A stretch of 64,000 nt of DNA, from contig JAQNBH010000002.1 in the NCBI GenBank assembly GCA_028752905.1, positions 19,190,430 through 19,254,429 of the forward strand. Reading direction: 5' to 3'. A program made the position numbers and the translations under genes. Shown here piece by piece: positions 12,170 through 23,819 of this stretch. Each line of letters starts with the position of its first letter. Positions within the stretch are counted from its first letter, which is position 1. The notes under the pieces were generated by a model. The model was not told the origin of the DNA, ran no database searches, and was given only the letters and a program-made list of their open reading frames with translations. This DNA comes from Cladorhizidae sp. MBARI D1340-BT2 (taxonomy: Eukaryota > Porifera > Demospongiae > Poecilosclerida > Cladorhizidae).

Positions 12170-12904
12170 CTAAATACACAACAACAGCACTTCAGATAAT
12201 TCACATCCTCACACAGCAAGTCAGAGCCTAAAAACTAAGTGTTTGTTATGTCATTGAAACAAACAAAAATGGAACTTAACAGCAGCAAGAGCTAAACAAC
12301 CAAGTTTACCATAATTATTTGTAAATAACACCACTCTAATTCCTTCCACACTCTTAGAACCAATCATGACTTATGGTAATGGGTAATGCCCAACTAGGGA
12401 AACAGTGGAATTGGAAGGCATCAATTCCAGGAATACAATGTCAACTTGAACAGGCTCTGGGCTCAGGACAATCAATCACCAGCTGAAAATCTCTCATTTC
12501 TCTCTATTATTGCACTGATGAAGACATCAGTCTTTAGTTCGGAGGGTAAACTAGACATGACAAGTACAAGAAATGAATACAAGGCATTATGTGCAAGCGA
12601 AGGTGCAATAAAAACAGCAATTTGAAATTTATAATACATCTTTCTAAGTATTGTCTTATTCCAGGCATAGCTGCAGGTCTGACACCATCCACTAATATGT
12701 CAATTATTACCATCAGATTGGATTGCAATATGGAGAAGTAGCTAAGAGTAGTATAAAGGAGCATCAGCTAAATATTGACTATAAACCATCATTTCCATTT
12801 TAGAACTTGCCCATGACGATCATTTCGATTTTAGGAAACATACCCATAGCTAGAGTGTGTTGATGAATAGAGTGGCTAAGTCAGAATGAAACCTCACCTC
12901 CTAG
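12170..12904. other. Probable intron or intergenic sequence
   Basis: No convincing exon. Open frame at 12534-12764 (minus) is hydrophobic but lacks splice context. Consistent with an intron upstream of the death-fold exon, though not proven. Confidence 0.3.
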
Positions 12905-13073
12905 GGAAGCTTCTCCATCGTGGGATCCTGTGGTTCTCCGATGATTTTTTTTATATAACACTCGCTGTTTTTTCTCTCCAAATTTAAGTTCTCTTGTTTC
13001 TGCTGTTTCAGAAGCAGCTTTGACTTTTCTCTCTCTCTACTTTTCTGAAGTCTATTATTTTTATCCATCCTGG
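12905..13073 (-). CDS. Possible Lys/Glu-rich exon upstream of the death-fold exon
   Basis: Minus strand: a good acceptor (TTTTCCAG) is followed immediately by GATGG, and a frame from that ATG encodes a basic, coiled-coil-like stretch (MDKNNRLQKSREREKSK...). It runs to about 12905, where a TAG stop occurs a few bases before a candidate donor (GTGAGG). A second frame is open over the 3' two thirds and passes the same donor. The segment could be an exon of the death-fold gene or chance. The frame conflict keeps confidence low. Confidence 0.25.
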
Positions 13074-13074
13074 A

Positions 13075-15720
13075 AAATCGAAGAGCTAGCTGTTCTGCTT
13101 AAAACAATTTGGAATCTGGAGCTGTACATGTAGCTATCATTTTAGTGTGCACATGCATGCATGAATTGGCATGACAACTATTACCAAATTAATCGCACTT
13201 ACAAAACTAGACCCTAAATCTGTGGGCTTCGGGGAGTGCTGTATATAGCAGCTAGCATTATAGCTTTTCATCAGTGCATTAGTAGACTCCCTTCTTTGGT
13301 CCTATCCCAGAAGCAGTGCAACTGCTAATACAGCTATGGTTTGTAGCTATAGCTATCTCACAGCTCTCTCTGATCATGCATAGTACAATGCAGTCGTTTT
13401 AGCTGCGATAGCTTTCTTACAGCTATCTCAAGGGCTTCATTTTATATAGTGTGTCACGCTTTAGTATCCTTTCAAGCTACTAGATCTCGAGGTTTAGTTT
13501 ATTATACTTTTATGGTGCTCCTTCCCTTGTAAAAACATGGACAGATGAAGTACAGAGCCTAAGGAAGTATCCCGATGGTGAATGACACCAAGTCCTCACT
13601 AGCAATGAAGGCAATAAAAATAGACTGCAGTTATGATTGATTTTGAACACGAATAATTTTGAATGTGTAGCTAGCTAGATTATCTTACTAGATAGAGCTA
13701 ATGTATGATAGTAAGCCCCTCTCTCCTCTCAAGCGTTCCACATTAGGACTATTTAAGATACATGATTGGTAATGCAAAGTAATATTATTTTAAACACACA
13801 CACACATACACACACACATTTCTTGTAGTATTATATTATGCCAGATTACAGAGATTCAGCTACTGCATACATGTAGTCCAGAGGATATCCAACAGACTAA
13901 GCTTTTCTACACTCCAAAAGCATGTCTATAGCCTTTAGTACTACCATAGAAACCATTTAGCTATACAGAAACGAACTTGCTAGCTAGGTAGTGACTAATA
14001 AGTAAACAGATGAAAGGTGCTTCTAGGCTTTAGCTACTTGCCCTTGCATTGATGTGGTATTTGTTATCAGCAAATAGCGAATCTAGCTTGTAGGTAACTT
14101 ACTGCATATTAATGTCACACCAATTCTTCTGTCAGAATTATTGCCCAGAGGAGAGTGGTAACCAACACAATCTTCTTGTTGCATGCTGCTCTTCTAAGAA
14201 GCAGAGCTATTAGAAGGTAAGATAATCTAGTTGTTCAATGTTAGCAATAAAAGCAAGCCTATCCACTGCGCAACTGCAAGTTACTTAGTTCTTCATCACA
14301 ATTCTGATCATGAGCTAGGTAGCTAGCTGAATGCTAGCTGTGAGTTTTTCTCAAGTCATTGTATCTAGTGAAACTACACTGAGAGCAATAGTAGATATGA
14401 TGAACATTATGATATTTTTCATCTCGTCTCAAAATGCAGGTGGATATGTCTGAACAAGGAAACTCTGTAAAAGCCAGTTCTTCAAAGAATAATGTTGTTT
14501 TATATAAATGAATAACCTTTGAAATCAGGAACAAATCAGGAGGATTGAATTGGTGGAGGTGATGAAAGTGAGTGCGGGGGAGTGGCTTGACAACTGCGCT
14601 GGTAGAGGAGCTGGAAACTGTTGAGGAGAGGGAGTTTGTTCTTTGGAATGTCAAAGAAACTCTACTGCCTCTGGGCCTCTGGTATACACAAATATCAAGT
14701 GAAGGGTTGGCTGCTCATATGTTCCTCTGAAAAAATGCCCTCATCCAAGAAGGACTGTCAGACTCGTCACTTGGGAGCCTGTCTAATTAGTCCAGCAAGA
14801 AAATCAAGGTCAAATGTTAACTACTGCAAATGATTATAAGCCTATTCTTTAGTAAAAAGGTAAATGAACAGTGAAAGTGCCAGTTGTTTATAGAAAGAAG
14901 CTAAAAGGCGTAAATGTGTTCCTGCCTAATAATGAGGATTTAGTGTGAACACTAAATGTAAGCCCATTATTATTGAACTCTTTCAATGGTGACTTATTTC
15001 AAAAACTAAATAAACACAACCTATGTGAAGATATGCCTTGCATCTCTGCAATACTTCGTAAAACTCCATATCAACCAACCACATGTGGTAGCATTTGTAT
15101 TGAGCAACAGTGTGGCTAGTGTTTGTGCCATAGAAACATGCCACAAAACTGCATTGAGGTGAATCTCATTTGAACTTCGTAATTCTTGTTTTGATGTGTG
15201 TTTAGCCAGTAAGCAACCTTCATGTATAAAATGATCATTATAGGTTACAAGGAGAAAAAAAATACAAGATGTAACGTGAATACTCTAATACCGCAGGCAA
15301 CAATGTTGAAATAAGGTTAGGAGACTCTAAAATGAACTGCCCTATCACAGGAATGAGTATTTTGAATGAGTCTTCATAATAATGAAAAAATATTACTTTA
15401 CATGTACAGCATACCACAATTTGATATTTTGATCTGCATTCCAAAAGTGTGAATACATATATGCATGCAAGGACAACACATGACCATCACAATGAATCAC
15501 ATGAATATGAACACAAAGAGAAAATGCCATGCAGAAACCAATAAACGCAACAAACAACAACAGATTGAAGACAAACGCAATGAAACTACTGGGTGAAGTC
15601 TACCATGGTGTGATGTTTGGGAAAAAGACCATCTTTGTGACACAGAGAGGTACTGATTTAAAAAAAGTGATAAAAAAAAATTCCCATGGACTACCCATGA
15701 ACAAGGAAGCTGAAACAGCC
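13075..15720. other. Non-coding; (CA)n at 13794-13819
   Basis: No supported gene. The region holds a (CA)n microsatellite and several short open frames (for example 14334-14654 minus and 15529-15825 plus) that show no domain or splice support. Confidence 0.45.
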
Positions 15721-16149
15721 TTAGCAGTCCATGCGCTTACTCACTGCACTGCTAAACTCACTATCAATGCCTTCTTCATTGTTAACACTCTCATCTTCAT
15801 CCAAATTGTCAGCTCGAATGCTTGAAAGTAAGTCAGGCCTGACTACTTTGCCGAGCAATAGTAGAGCTTCAGGGTCAACACTGGTCTGGCCAAGGTAAGG
15901 CAAGATGCTATCACCTTCTTCATCAATGCTTTCCCACTCAGACAGTCCAAAATCATCGTCCTGAAGTCGACCGAACATCTTGATAACGGTGAAACAGATG
16001 CTGAACAGTCGGTGTTTTTCAATATTTTCTCCCGAGTTACCAAATGTCTATAGCCTTTATATTCAGTAGGCAGCTTCTATTTTTGAAATTTTTGAAGCCA
16101 ATTTTTAAATAACTTTTGGCACATATATACGCTTATACCAGTGAATGGT
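15721..16149 (-). mobile_element. piggyBac-type 5' fragment (copy c) with acidic exon 1
   Basis: The right end, read inward from TTAA at 16150-16153, is ACCATTCACTGGTATAAGCG, which matches copies a and e. On the minus strand an ATG at 15978 opens a frame MFGRLQDDDFGLSE, then EEGDSILPYLGQTSVDPEALLLLGK, then an acidic tail with NNEEGID. This is exon 1 of the family and is intact, with start codon. I found no downstream exons or a left terminus, so the element is truncated. Confidence 0.7.
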
Positions 16150-16394
16150 TTAAGACAGGTATCCCGTTCTTAATTTTTATGGGTGTACATTGTACAGTGC
16201 AAACACAGAAACATACATAAATAGATAGATAGATACCTAAGTCATGCATGGGAATATCAAGTTTTTCACCCAACTCCCCGCTTTGCTCGCCAATTACAAA
16301 CTAATAGTGCTTTGTCGTGAGTTTGCATTCCATATAGCTTAGCCCAATAGAGAGATAACCACAAATGTTCCAGCTCCGAACATATCCATACATG

Positions 16395-16700
16395 AGGCTT
16401 GCTGTCATTATCATAAATATCGTACCTCCATGCATGAGGCTTGCTGTAGCTACTACAGGTAAAAGTCATATCTCCATGCTAAGGCTTGACTTTGGCTACT
16501 ATAAGTAAAGGTCATACCTCCATGCATGAGGCTTGACTGTGGCTACTATAAGTAGAGGTCATAGCTCCATGCATGAGGCTTGACTGTGGCTAATATAAGT
16601 AGAGGTCATACCTCCATGCATGAGGCTTGACTGTGGCGACTATAAGTAAAGGTCATACCTCCATGCATGAGGCTTGACACTGTGGATACTATAAGTACAG
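16395..16700. repeat. 46-47-bp minisatellite, locus 1
   Basis: About six tandem units built around CTCCATGCATGAGGCTTGAC, TGTGGCTACTATAAGTA and AAGGTCATAC. The same unit occurs at 19357-19440, 21690-22215, 53340-53610 (same strand) and 33640-33840 (opposite strand). Confidence 0.85.
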
Positions 16701-16960
16701 TAGCAGCCAAAAACAACTTTACGTTGCATTTTCGAACAGCGTGCATTGTACGCATGACGGATTCAAATTCAATGGAAGTGTTACCATTTTAGAACGCACA
16801 GCGAATGGACATATGCACGGTTTGCGAATCGACATTATCATGAATCAGTGCACGAGACAAATGACAATTGCGCACGCACCTGTAGGCACGGTATTATCAA
16901 CGTGTGGCTATTCAAGACAGTTTAATCATTTATTCAAGACAGTTGGATAGTTGCTTGCCA
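16700..16960. other. CpG-dense, low-complexity-free segment next to minisatellite
   Basis: This stretch carries a CpG roughly every 10-15 bp (CGAACAGCGTGCATTGTACG, GCGAATCGAC, GCGCACGCACC), unlike its AT-rich surroundings. An open frame crosses it but has no recognisable domain. Similar-looking CpG-dense blocks adjoin the same minisatellite at 19190-19340, 19440-19640 and 21490-21665. Confidence 0.5.
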
Positions 16961-17763
16961 TTCTGAACCACAGAAGATTTGTAGGAGGATGTCTCTTAGG
17001 AAAACTCTGAAAGAAACAATTATAAGCAGAAGTAAGTTCCTACCCTTCTCAGTGCTTTGCTCTAGGTGTGTAGCTGTAGCTTTATGTTGCCAAGTCTAAA
17101 CTGTATATGCTCTGCTAGTACAGTACTTATGAGCATTGTAATATATACTTGCTGATATTTCACAGTGTTACATTACATTTTATTAGTAGCAACTGACATC
17201 TTGTGTAGCTCTATTTTCATATGGTTGTGCATGTTCACCAAGCATTGTGTAGTGATCAGTCTTATTTTCATTTGATAATGGAGCTTGATCAGAACATGCA
17301 TGTGCTAAGGTTGGTTCAACACAAGAAGGTTTCAAATACATTGCAAAGCCCTCTGCATTACTATTTTTAAACATAGGAGCTATATACCTTGCTTTAGCAC
17401 TGTGCAATTGTGATTTAGGTACACAAGTTGGTACAGACATCTAATTCTGGTCTTGTTAATGTAGGCTTGTGTGTGGTATTTTGGCCAGAGGAAGATTGGG
17501 TTACAGTTGTGCCATGCAGCCAGTTATTGGAGGGCTCAGCAGTTGGTGATGATTGCGCCGTCAAAGTGGGGATGTTGCACCATAGGGAGGGATATTGGCA
17601 ATAGGCAAGTCAGCAAAAGTGTGTCTAATGGCACTTGGGTGTTGTTGTCTGTGGTTTGTAATTATGTTTTGGTGTCAATGAAATTATGTTTTGGTGTTAA
17701 AGAATAATGCAGGTAGCCAGGATGCTATATATGACCAGCCATGATATTACCACACTAGCTAAC
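16961..17763. other. Non-coding; no supported gene
   Basis: Short open frames on both strands without domains or splice support. Confidence 0.4.
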
Positions 17764-18980
17764 ATGGCTGGAGTAGACATTCATGCCACAGAAGCTGAGC
17801 TGGACATGGAAAGGAAGTTTGCTAGTTAAGGCTGTCACTGGTATTGTGGTGGTGTATTCAGCTTTAGAATAATGACTTTAATAAATTATAAAAGGTTGGT
17901 AGAAAGTGGAAAAATAAAGGGGGGGGAGGAAAGCGACCTCAAGAAAAGAGGGGGGAAATGATCACCCAGAGGGTGAGTGAATATAATTTGGGTATTCCTT
18001 ATCCTAATTTTTTTTTTTAAGGCAGCATTATTGAACTAAGTTCCCCTCGTGGCACACCTGCACGTGACAATATATGTGGGACTCCCCTATATAATTTTGA
18101 TAATTTTGAGGACATGGATACCCCTTCTCCTCTATCTTCTGTTCCCATTACCCTACCTTCATCCCTTCCCACCTGAGAGTCAACTATTGTAAGCCTTCAG
18201 TTGGAATGTTGTGATGTGGTACTGCTTTGTATTGGACATTTATTCATTTGACATTTCTTCATTCTATACTATGCTTCTAAAAGACGAGAGACATGGTGGA
18301 TGGTGGCTCCAGCAGTCTGAATGAGTCAGACGCTGAAAGTTTGGCAGAGACAGGCATGTACATGCTTAGTACTATATATTATCGCATGTGTGACATTTGA
18401 TAACTTTTGTCCCATGTGTATATTGTACAGACCCTTTGATGCTGGAAGTACGCATAATGGTGCTGGAGTCGAGAGCGGAAGCTATTGAGTGGTTGCAGCA
18501 TGAAATTCTAGCTGGCTTATCAACCATACAAAAGAACCAAAATTGTGACTCTAGACAAAATTAACACCTCAGCCACTGACCTCTGCTGCTCCACAGACCG
18601 TACCCACTGCTGCTCTGCAGACATCTCCCCTTGCACATCCTACCAAACCCACCAGTTGGTAGTGTTATGGACCCCCTGCACTCAAGCAACATTAATAGGC
18701 AGGATCGTCTATTGTCGAGGAGGTTATCAATAAATACCCCAAACTACAAGTACTGTGTAAAGCTGGGGCTCTGGCTTGTAAACTGGCATGTGTGGCTATA
18801 TTTGTAAATGACATTCTCATTTGTTGTACCCTGAAAGGTAACAGGCATGTCCCTGGACTTCCCTCCAAGGAACTTATGGAACTGAAAAGAACTATGTTTG
18901 TACAATTTCCACAATTTTGGAGAGCTCCTGTGGAGTTTGAGCCAGTGTGGGTTAGGTGTTTAGAATAGTGTGCAAGCATC
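17764..18980 (+). CDS. Candidate BEN-domain gene (multi-exon model)
   Basis: A chain of exon-like frames on the plus strand. Exon A: ATG at 17764 (MAGVDIHATEAELD) to 17824, donor GTTAAG. Exon B ends at 17972 (donor GTGAGT), and exon C starts at 18022 after a poly-T/AAG acceptor. B to C joins in frame (HPEG|SIIELSSPRGTP) and C continues to an in-frame TGA near 18176. Further frames encode DMVDGGSSSLNESDAESLAET (about 18290-18359) and MLEVRIMVLESRAEAIEWLQ (about 18431-18560). The last, about 18699-18973, encodes KAGALACKLACVAIFVNDIL, GLPSKELMELKRTMFVQFP and VWVRCLE. The spacing of these blocks matches a BEN domain, a DNA/protein-binding fold of chromatin regulators. The TGA in exon C and a stop or frameshift just after the last block suggest either an imperfect model or decay. 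Host gene or TE passenger cannot be decided here. Confidence 0.45.
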
Positions 18981-19189
18981 GAAACGCTTAAGATTATATA
19001 CATACAATAAGTAGTGTGTGTTTGGTACTGTGTGTCTATTGATAACTTCCTTGCCCTCCTAAATACACTACAGTAAAACAATCAGGGACAAGCTTCCTGA
19101 ATTATGGATATTGTTCCCCAGAAAAATAATTTGACTTCTTCCTGAGCGAATTAGCGAGAAATGTGTGTGCGAGTTCTTATGGCTCATGC

Positions 19190-19640
19190 ACCAGGTAAAC
19201 ATTAAAATGCAATGCATGCGTACTAGCTGCAAAATGCACGCCCGTACATTTTCGAAGGACGCTTTTACAAACAGTAAGAAATGCCCGCCAAACGTTCACA
19301 ATGAAAAGTAGTACGTATGATGTTCGAAAACGCAACATTTTTGACCGCTTCTGTAAAGGTCATAATTCCATGCATGAGGCTTGCCTGTGGCTACTATATA
19401 TAGGTAAAGGTCATCCCTCCATGCATGAAGCTTGATAGAGTACAGGCCAATTTTTTTTTTAAGTAACGTTGCATTGGGATTACGTTCAATGCAGAAATGG
19501 TTAACAAGAAAGGTTCAAGCAATGCTAAAGGAACACACAGGCAACGCTCAAGCAACGTATTGCGAATGCAATCCACAAACCGTTATTTAATTCCCCGAAA
19601 TGTGCCATCAACATTCGGTATCCTACACCACGTGTTCGAT
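19190..19640. repeat. Minisatellite locus 2 between two CpG-dense blocks
   Basis: Two units of the 46-bp minisatellite (19357-19440) lie between CpG-rich blocks at 19190-19340 and 19440-19640. The left block holds CGTATGATGTTCGAAAACGC, an inverted partial match to the block at 16722 (GTTGCATTTTCGAACA). No gene is supported. Confidence 0.5.
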
Positions 19641-20344
19641 AGAGCGTGTGAAGTCAGTCGGCCTCCTGTTGATCACTTGTTAGGTTTTGTTGCAGCTTCT
19701 ACTTTTGATTTGTCCTGGGAATAGCTTACAGAACAACTGTCACTGCCACCTTCGCTCTAAGCAGTAAGTGTAATACTAGGTAGAACTCCAATGGCTTGTA
19801 TCTCTAGCGCCTATCTGTGGTAGTGACCCAGCCCTTTCTTCAGTCTAGTTGTTAGTGTTATTTAGTAACGTTCAAGAAAACAAAACAAAACAAAACTAAA
19901 GGCTAGCAGTAATGATGACTATACAGACTATTATTTGGTCTTCTGGCAGAATGAAAGTTCTGCGTGGCTGTAACAAGCAGCAATGTCTTAGGATACTCCT
20001 CAGTGGGAGTGGGAGGTCAAGGCAGGGAGATGATATACAAAGGCAAGATTTCAGCTATTGGTACGTTTGTAAAAAAATTCTTTAAATCAAATTCAGGTGT
20101 GATTTATTACTTTGAAATGTAATTACCAGGCACTCCATGGAGGAGCTAGAGGAAGAATTCAAGCCTGTCATGGAAGACAAGGATAACAGTTCTTCTCTCA
20201 ATACTTCTGTGGTGGTGGGGTCAGGACTGGGTTTGTTCGATAACTATGTAGTTGTTTTGAAATTACCATTGTTATTATAATTATATCTTCTTATTGATAA
20301 TTTGAAGAGAAAAACATCTCCGGTACCACCCAAACACACAAAAG
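19641..20344. other. Non-coding; one weak acidic exon-like frame
   Basis: After an AG at about 20130 a frame reads HSMEELEEEFKPVMEDKDNSSS and remains open for ~45 codons. No domain or partner exon was identified. Confidence 0.3.
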
Positions 20345-20712
20345 TTTTGTCAACTTGATATCAAGAAGCATTGCTTGGCAAGTGATTTCCAAATAAACCT
20401 CCTGTAGCCCAATCCTCCAGGTGTCTAATCTACTTCTGACATATACAGTTAATCAAAATTGTGTTATGCTCTCCACCAATTCAGCTTTGGACTTTGGCTT
20501 CACTTCCCTCCTGATATACTCCTTAAACTAGTGTCACAGTTTTTCAATGCGGTTGACATCTGGAAACTTGTGAGGCATCCTCCATCACAATTCCTTAGCC
20601 AGCCTGGATGTATGTTTGGGGTCAGTGTCCTGCATGAAGTGGTGATGGGGGCAAACATCGTAAAAATGTCTGGTGAAGAATTTGAACAAAAAGTGGGGCT
20701 CTCATAATACCA
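20345..20712 (-). pseudogene. Tc1-type transposase, C-terminal relic
   Basis: On the minus strand one frame reads FMQDTDPKHTSRLAKEL, then after stops FPDVNRIEKL, FKEYI and VKPKSKAELVEGIQ. These are the second catalytic Asp motif (normally DNDPKHTS), the region of the catalytic Glu (normally SPDLNPIENLW) and the C-terminus of Tc1 transposases. At least four stop codons occur, and the catalytic Glu region is degraded. Only the last ~120 codons remain. Neither TIR was found. It is a dead DNA-transposon fragment of the Tc1/mariner superfamily. Confidence 0.75.
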
Positions 20713-21104
20713 GCCCACACATGCACCTTCACCAAAATTAATGTTTCAAGCCTTAATCAAATAAACAGAGGTTTAAACACCCGAGTATACCAGAGTCACT
20801 ATAACAATTCACCAGTGTTCTATATCAATATCTTGCCCTAGTCCTAAGGCATAACATCTATAAAGTGCCTAAACTATATATATATATATATATATTTAAA
20901 TCCAATGTCTTATCCCAATTGGCACATTGGCTCTAGCCAAAATGCCATCAAGACCCAGACCTAGATTATCATTAGCCACTAGCAACCAATATAGCTTCAG
21001 TGTGACACAGGAAGCTTCTACACTAGATATTAACTTTTACATAGCTTAATCCCAAAACTAGTACCTTGTTGGCTTCTCTTAACAGTTGGCATTACCACTG
21101 CCTC
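20713..21104. other. Non-coding; (TA)n near 20876-20894
   Basis: No gene-like frame. Contains a short TA tract. Confidence 0.4.
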
Positions 21105-21241
21105 AAAATATCAACACAAGCAATGTCCTGTAAAGCAAGACTGGTTTCCCTTTGCTCTGAAGGAGAACTACAGTTGGTATGCTGTCTTCTCGTCATCTTC
21201 CAGCATTTTGCTTTACAGGACATTGCTTGTGTTGATATTTT
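21105..21241. repeat. 34-bp perfect inverted repeat with 69-nt loop
   Basis: The left arm (21105-21138) and right arm (21208-21241) are exact reverse complements over 34 bp (arm begins AAAATATCAACACAAGCAAT). The loop is 69 nt. Such a perfect long stem could be a fold-back element, a recent inversion-duplication, or a hairpin RNA precursor. No other copy was found in the window. Confidence 0.8.
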
Positions 21242-21489
21242 GGGCCAGCAGTAAAAAACAAAGATCTCCCACTCCATGGCAGTAAAGCGATACCTGTCTC
21301 GCGGTGCTTGACAAAACTGGATGCTTTGCCTTGTTGCTGTCATGCCCTCCTTCAAAATACAGACAATAGCTGCAGCCTTGAATCCTCTAGATCCTAAAGA
21401 ATAGAATTCTGTTTCTTATAATAGAATAAGGCATCTCTATTCTATTAAGCTGAAAAAGAATAACCGCTAGAGCAAAGACAGATAGCCTT

Positions 21490-22215
21490 TCTCCCGCTTT
21501 GGTCGATCGCTGGACATGCGCAAGTGAAATTCAATTTCATAACGCTTAACGATCCACCTAACATTTGTTGGCGAAAGTTTACCGAATGTTTGGCGAACGG
21601 TACAGCAACGCTGCAACTCAAACGTACCACAAACGTCCAACGCAAACAGTACATAAAGTTTTTTTTTGGGGGGGGGGGGGGGGGGCGCTTGTACAGTACC
21701 TCCATGCATGAGGCTTGTCTGTGGCTACTATAAGTAAGTAAAGGTCATATCTCCATGCATGATACCTCCATCATGAGGCTTGACTATGGCTACTACATAT
21801 AAATAAAGGTCATCATCATGAAGCTTGACTGTGGCTACTATAGGTAAAGGTCAAACCTCCATGCATGAAGCTTGACTATGGCTACTACATATAAGTAAAG
21901 GTCATCGTCCATGCATGAGGCTTGACTATCGCTACTACATATAAATAAAAGTCGTCCCTCCATGCACGAGGCTTATCTGTGGCTACTATAAGTAAAGGTC
22001 ATGCCTTCATGCATGAGGCTTGACTGCATTACTATAGGTAAAGATCGTCCCTCCATTAATGAGGCCTGACTGTAGCTAATATAGATAAAGGTCGTCTCTC
22101 CATGCATGAGGCTTGACTGTGACTACTATAGGCAAAGGTCGTCCCAGACCATTGCTAATATAGGTAGGTCATACCTCCATACACATTAGGCATGATTGTT
22201 GCTACTCTAGGTCAA
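21490..22215. repeat. Minisatellite locus 3 with CpG-dense block and G tract
   Basis: A CpG-dense block (21490-21660; CGAAAGTTTACCGAATG, GGCGAACGGTACAGCAACG) is followed by T8/G17 homopolymers and then about eleven degenerate units of the 46-bp minisatellite to about 22215. Some units have indels. Confidence 0.75.
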
Positions 22216-22344
22216 GCATGGTATTGTATAGTATCTCTCAAGGGTTTATATAGAAGGTATTACATAAAATGCTTATACAACCTATATAGACTATACAACT
22301 GAACTGAATTCATTTATCGAAACAAATATCTAGCTAGACTCGTA

Positions 22345-23370
22345 CCATTGTTCGGTAAGGTCCATTCCTGGTAAGGGGTCATTTCCCAGTAACGGTCTTT
22401 TCACGGTAAAGAGGCATTACCCGGTATGGGGTCATTTCCCAGTAAGGGGTCATTTCCGGGTAAGGGTCAGGAGCTAAAGTGAGGGTATCTCAAAACCTGA
22501 GTGCCCAATTTTGCCACAAATATCTCCAGATTGCCAAGTGCTAGAGATAGCCATACTCTATGCAATTATTAGGAGCTAAAATTTAAGTACATGGTCATGT
22601 GCCCGGTTTGAAAATGGCTGGTAAGGGTTCATTTCTCGGTAAGGGGTCATTTCTCGGTAAGGGACCATTTCCCGGTAAGGGTCCATTTCCCGGTAAGGGT
22701 TCCTTTTCCCGGTAAGGGTTCCTTTTCCCGGTAAGGGTTCCTTACGGTAAGGGTTCCTTTTCCCGGTAAGGGACCATTTCCCGGTAAGGGTCCATTTCCC
22801 GGTAAGGGTCCATTTCCCGGTAAGGGTTCCTTTTCTCGGTAAGGGTTCCTTTTCCCGGTAAGGGTTCCTTACGGTAAGGGTTCCTTTTCCCGGTAAGGGT
22901 TCCTTTTCCCGGTAAGGGTTCCTTTTCCCGGTAAGGGTTCCTTTTCCCGGTAAGGGTTCCTTTTCCCAGTAAGGGTTCCTTTTCCTGGTAAGGGACCCTT
23001 TCTAGGTAAGGGGTCATTTCCCGGTAAGGGTTTTTTCATGGTAAGGGTAACTTCCCATAAGGGGTCACTTCCGGTATGGGGGAGGGATTTCCCAGTAAGG
23101 GGACTTTTCCCAGTAGGTTGTCATTTACCGGTAAGGGACTTTTCCCAGTAAGGGGTCATTTCCCGATAAGGGGTCGGGCTATTTCCCGGTAAGGGTTTTT
23201 TCAAAGGGGTCACTTCGGTAAGGGGGAATTTCCCGGTAAGGGGACTTTTCCCAGTAGGTTGTCATTTACCGGTATGGGACTTTTCCCGGTAAGGGGTCAT
23301 TTCCCGATAAGGGGTCTTTTCCTGGTAAGGGTATCATTTCCCGGGTATCATTTACCGGTAAGGGGGTAAA
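22345..23370. repeat. GGTAAGGG minisatellite (~19-bp unit)
   Basis: About 1 kb of tandem units of the type GGTAAGGGTTCCTTTTCCC with 18-22-bp variants (GGTAAGGGTCCATTTCCC, GGTAAGGGGTCATTTCCC). The core 22620-23010 is the most regular; the flanks are degenerate. A long open frame on the minus strand is a by-product of the repeat. Confidence 0.9.
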
Positions 23371-23429
23371 ACCTGCAGATGTCACAATGTCGACATGTAT
23401 AAAAGACACTCCTTGACCAGAACTACAGT

Positions 23430-23810
23430 AGGACTCAAATCAAGTTTCTATATCTAAGTAGGTCTGGTATTTTTTAAACCACTTGCTAATTAATTAAGAC
23501 TTCACCCTCTCATCTGCAGATCCAGGGCTAGATGTAGACTATTAATCATCAACTTATAATTATAACCAAGTAAGACCACCAAGATAGTTATTTGTGCATC
23601 CTTTTTATTATCTGGCCAGAATATTTCCTAGATTTCTTGAAATCATCAATCAGATCAGATCTAACTTATTAACACTTATGACTTCCCCAAGTTGGTATCT
23701 CTTTCGTTTGCTAACATTATCCTCTACTTGTGTTGAGAGAAAACATTGTGTGCAGTTTTAAATCTATAACTGGCAGTGGTGATTTGGTAGGTAACTGTTC
23801 AACTCATATG
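23430..23810. repeat. Dispersed repeat R3, copy 1
   Basis: Homologous in the same orientation to about 53640-54060: shared landmarks are TCAAGTTTCTATATCT, AACCAAGTAAGA, TTTTTATTATCTGGCCA, TTTGCTAACATTAT, GAGAGAAAACATT and ACTGGCAGTGGTGATTTGG. A 106-bp part of it is also present, reversed, inside the gypsy RT at 50712-50817. No coding potential. Confidence 0.75.
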
Positions 23811-23819
23811 GGCACAAAC

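Noticed and set aside
22345..23370. CRISPR array
   Set aside because: Units are contiguous and degenerate, with no unique spacers, and the DNA is eukaryotic.
22345..23370. Interstitial telomeric repeat
   Set aside because: The core is GGTAAGGG within a 19-bp unit, not TTAGGG or another known telomere unit.
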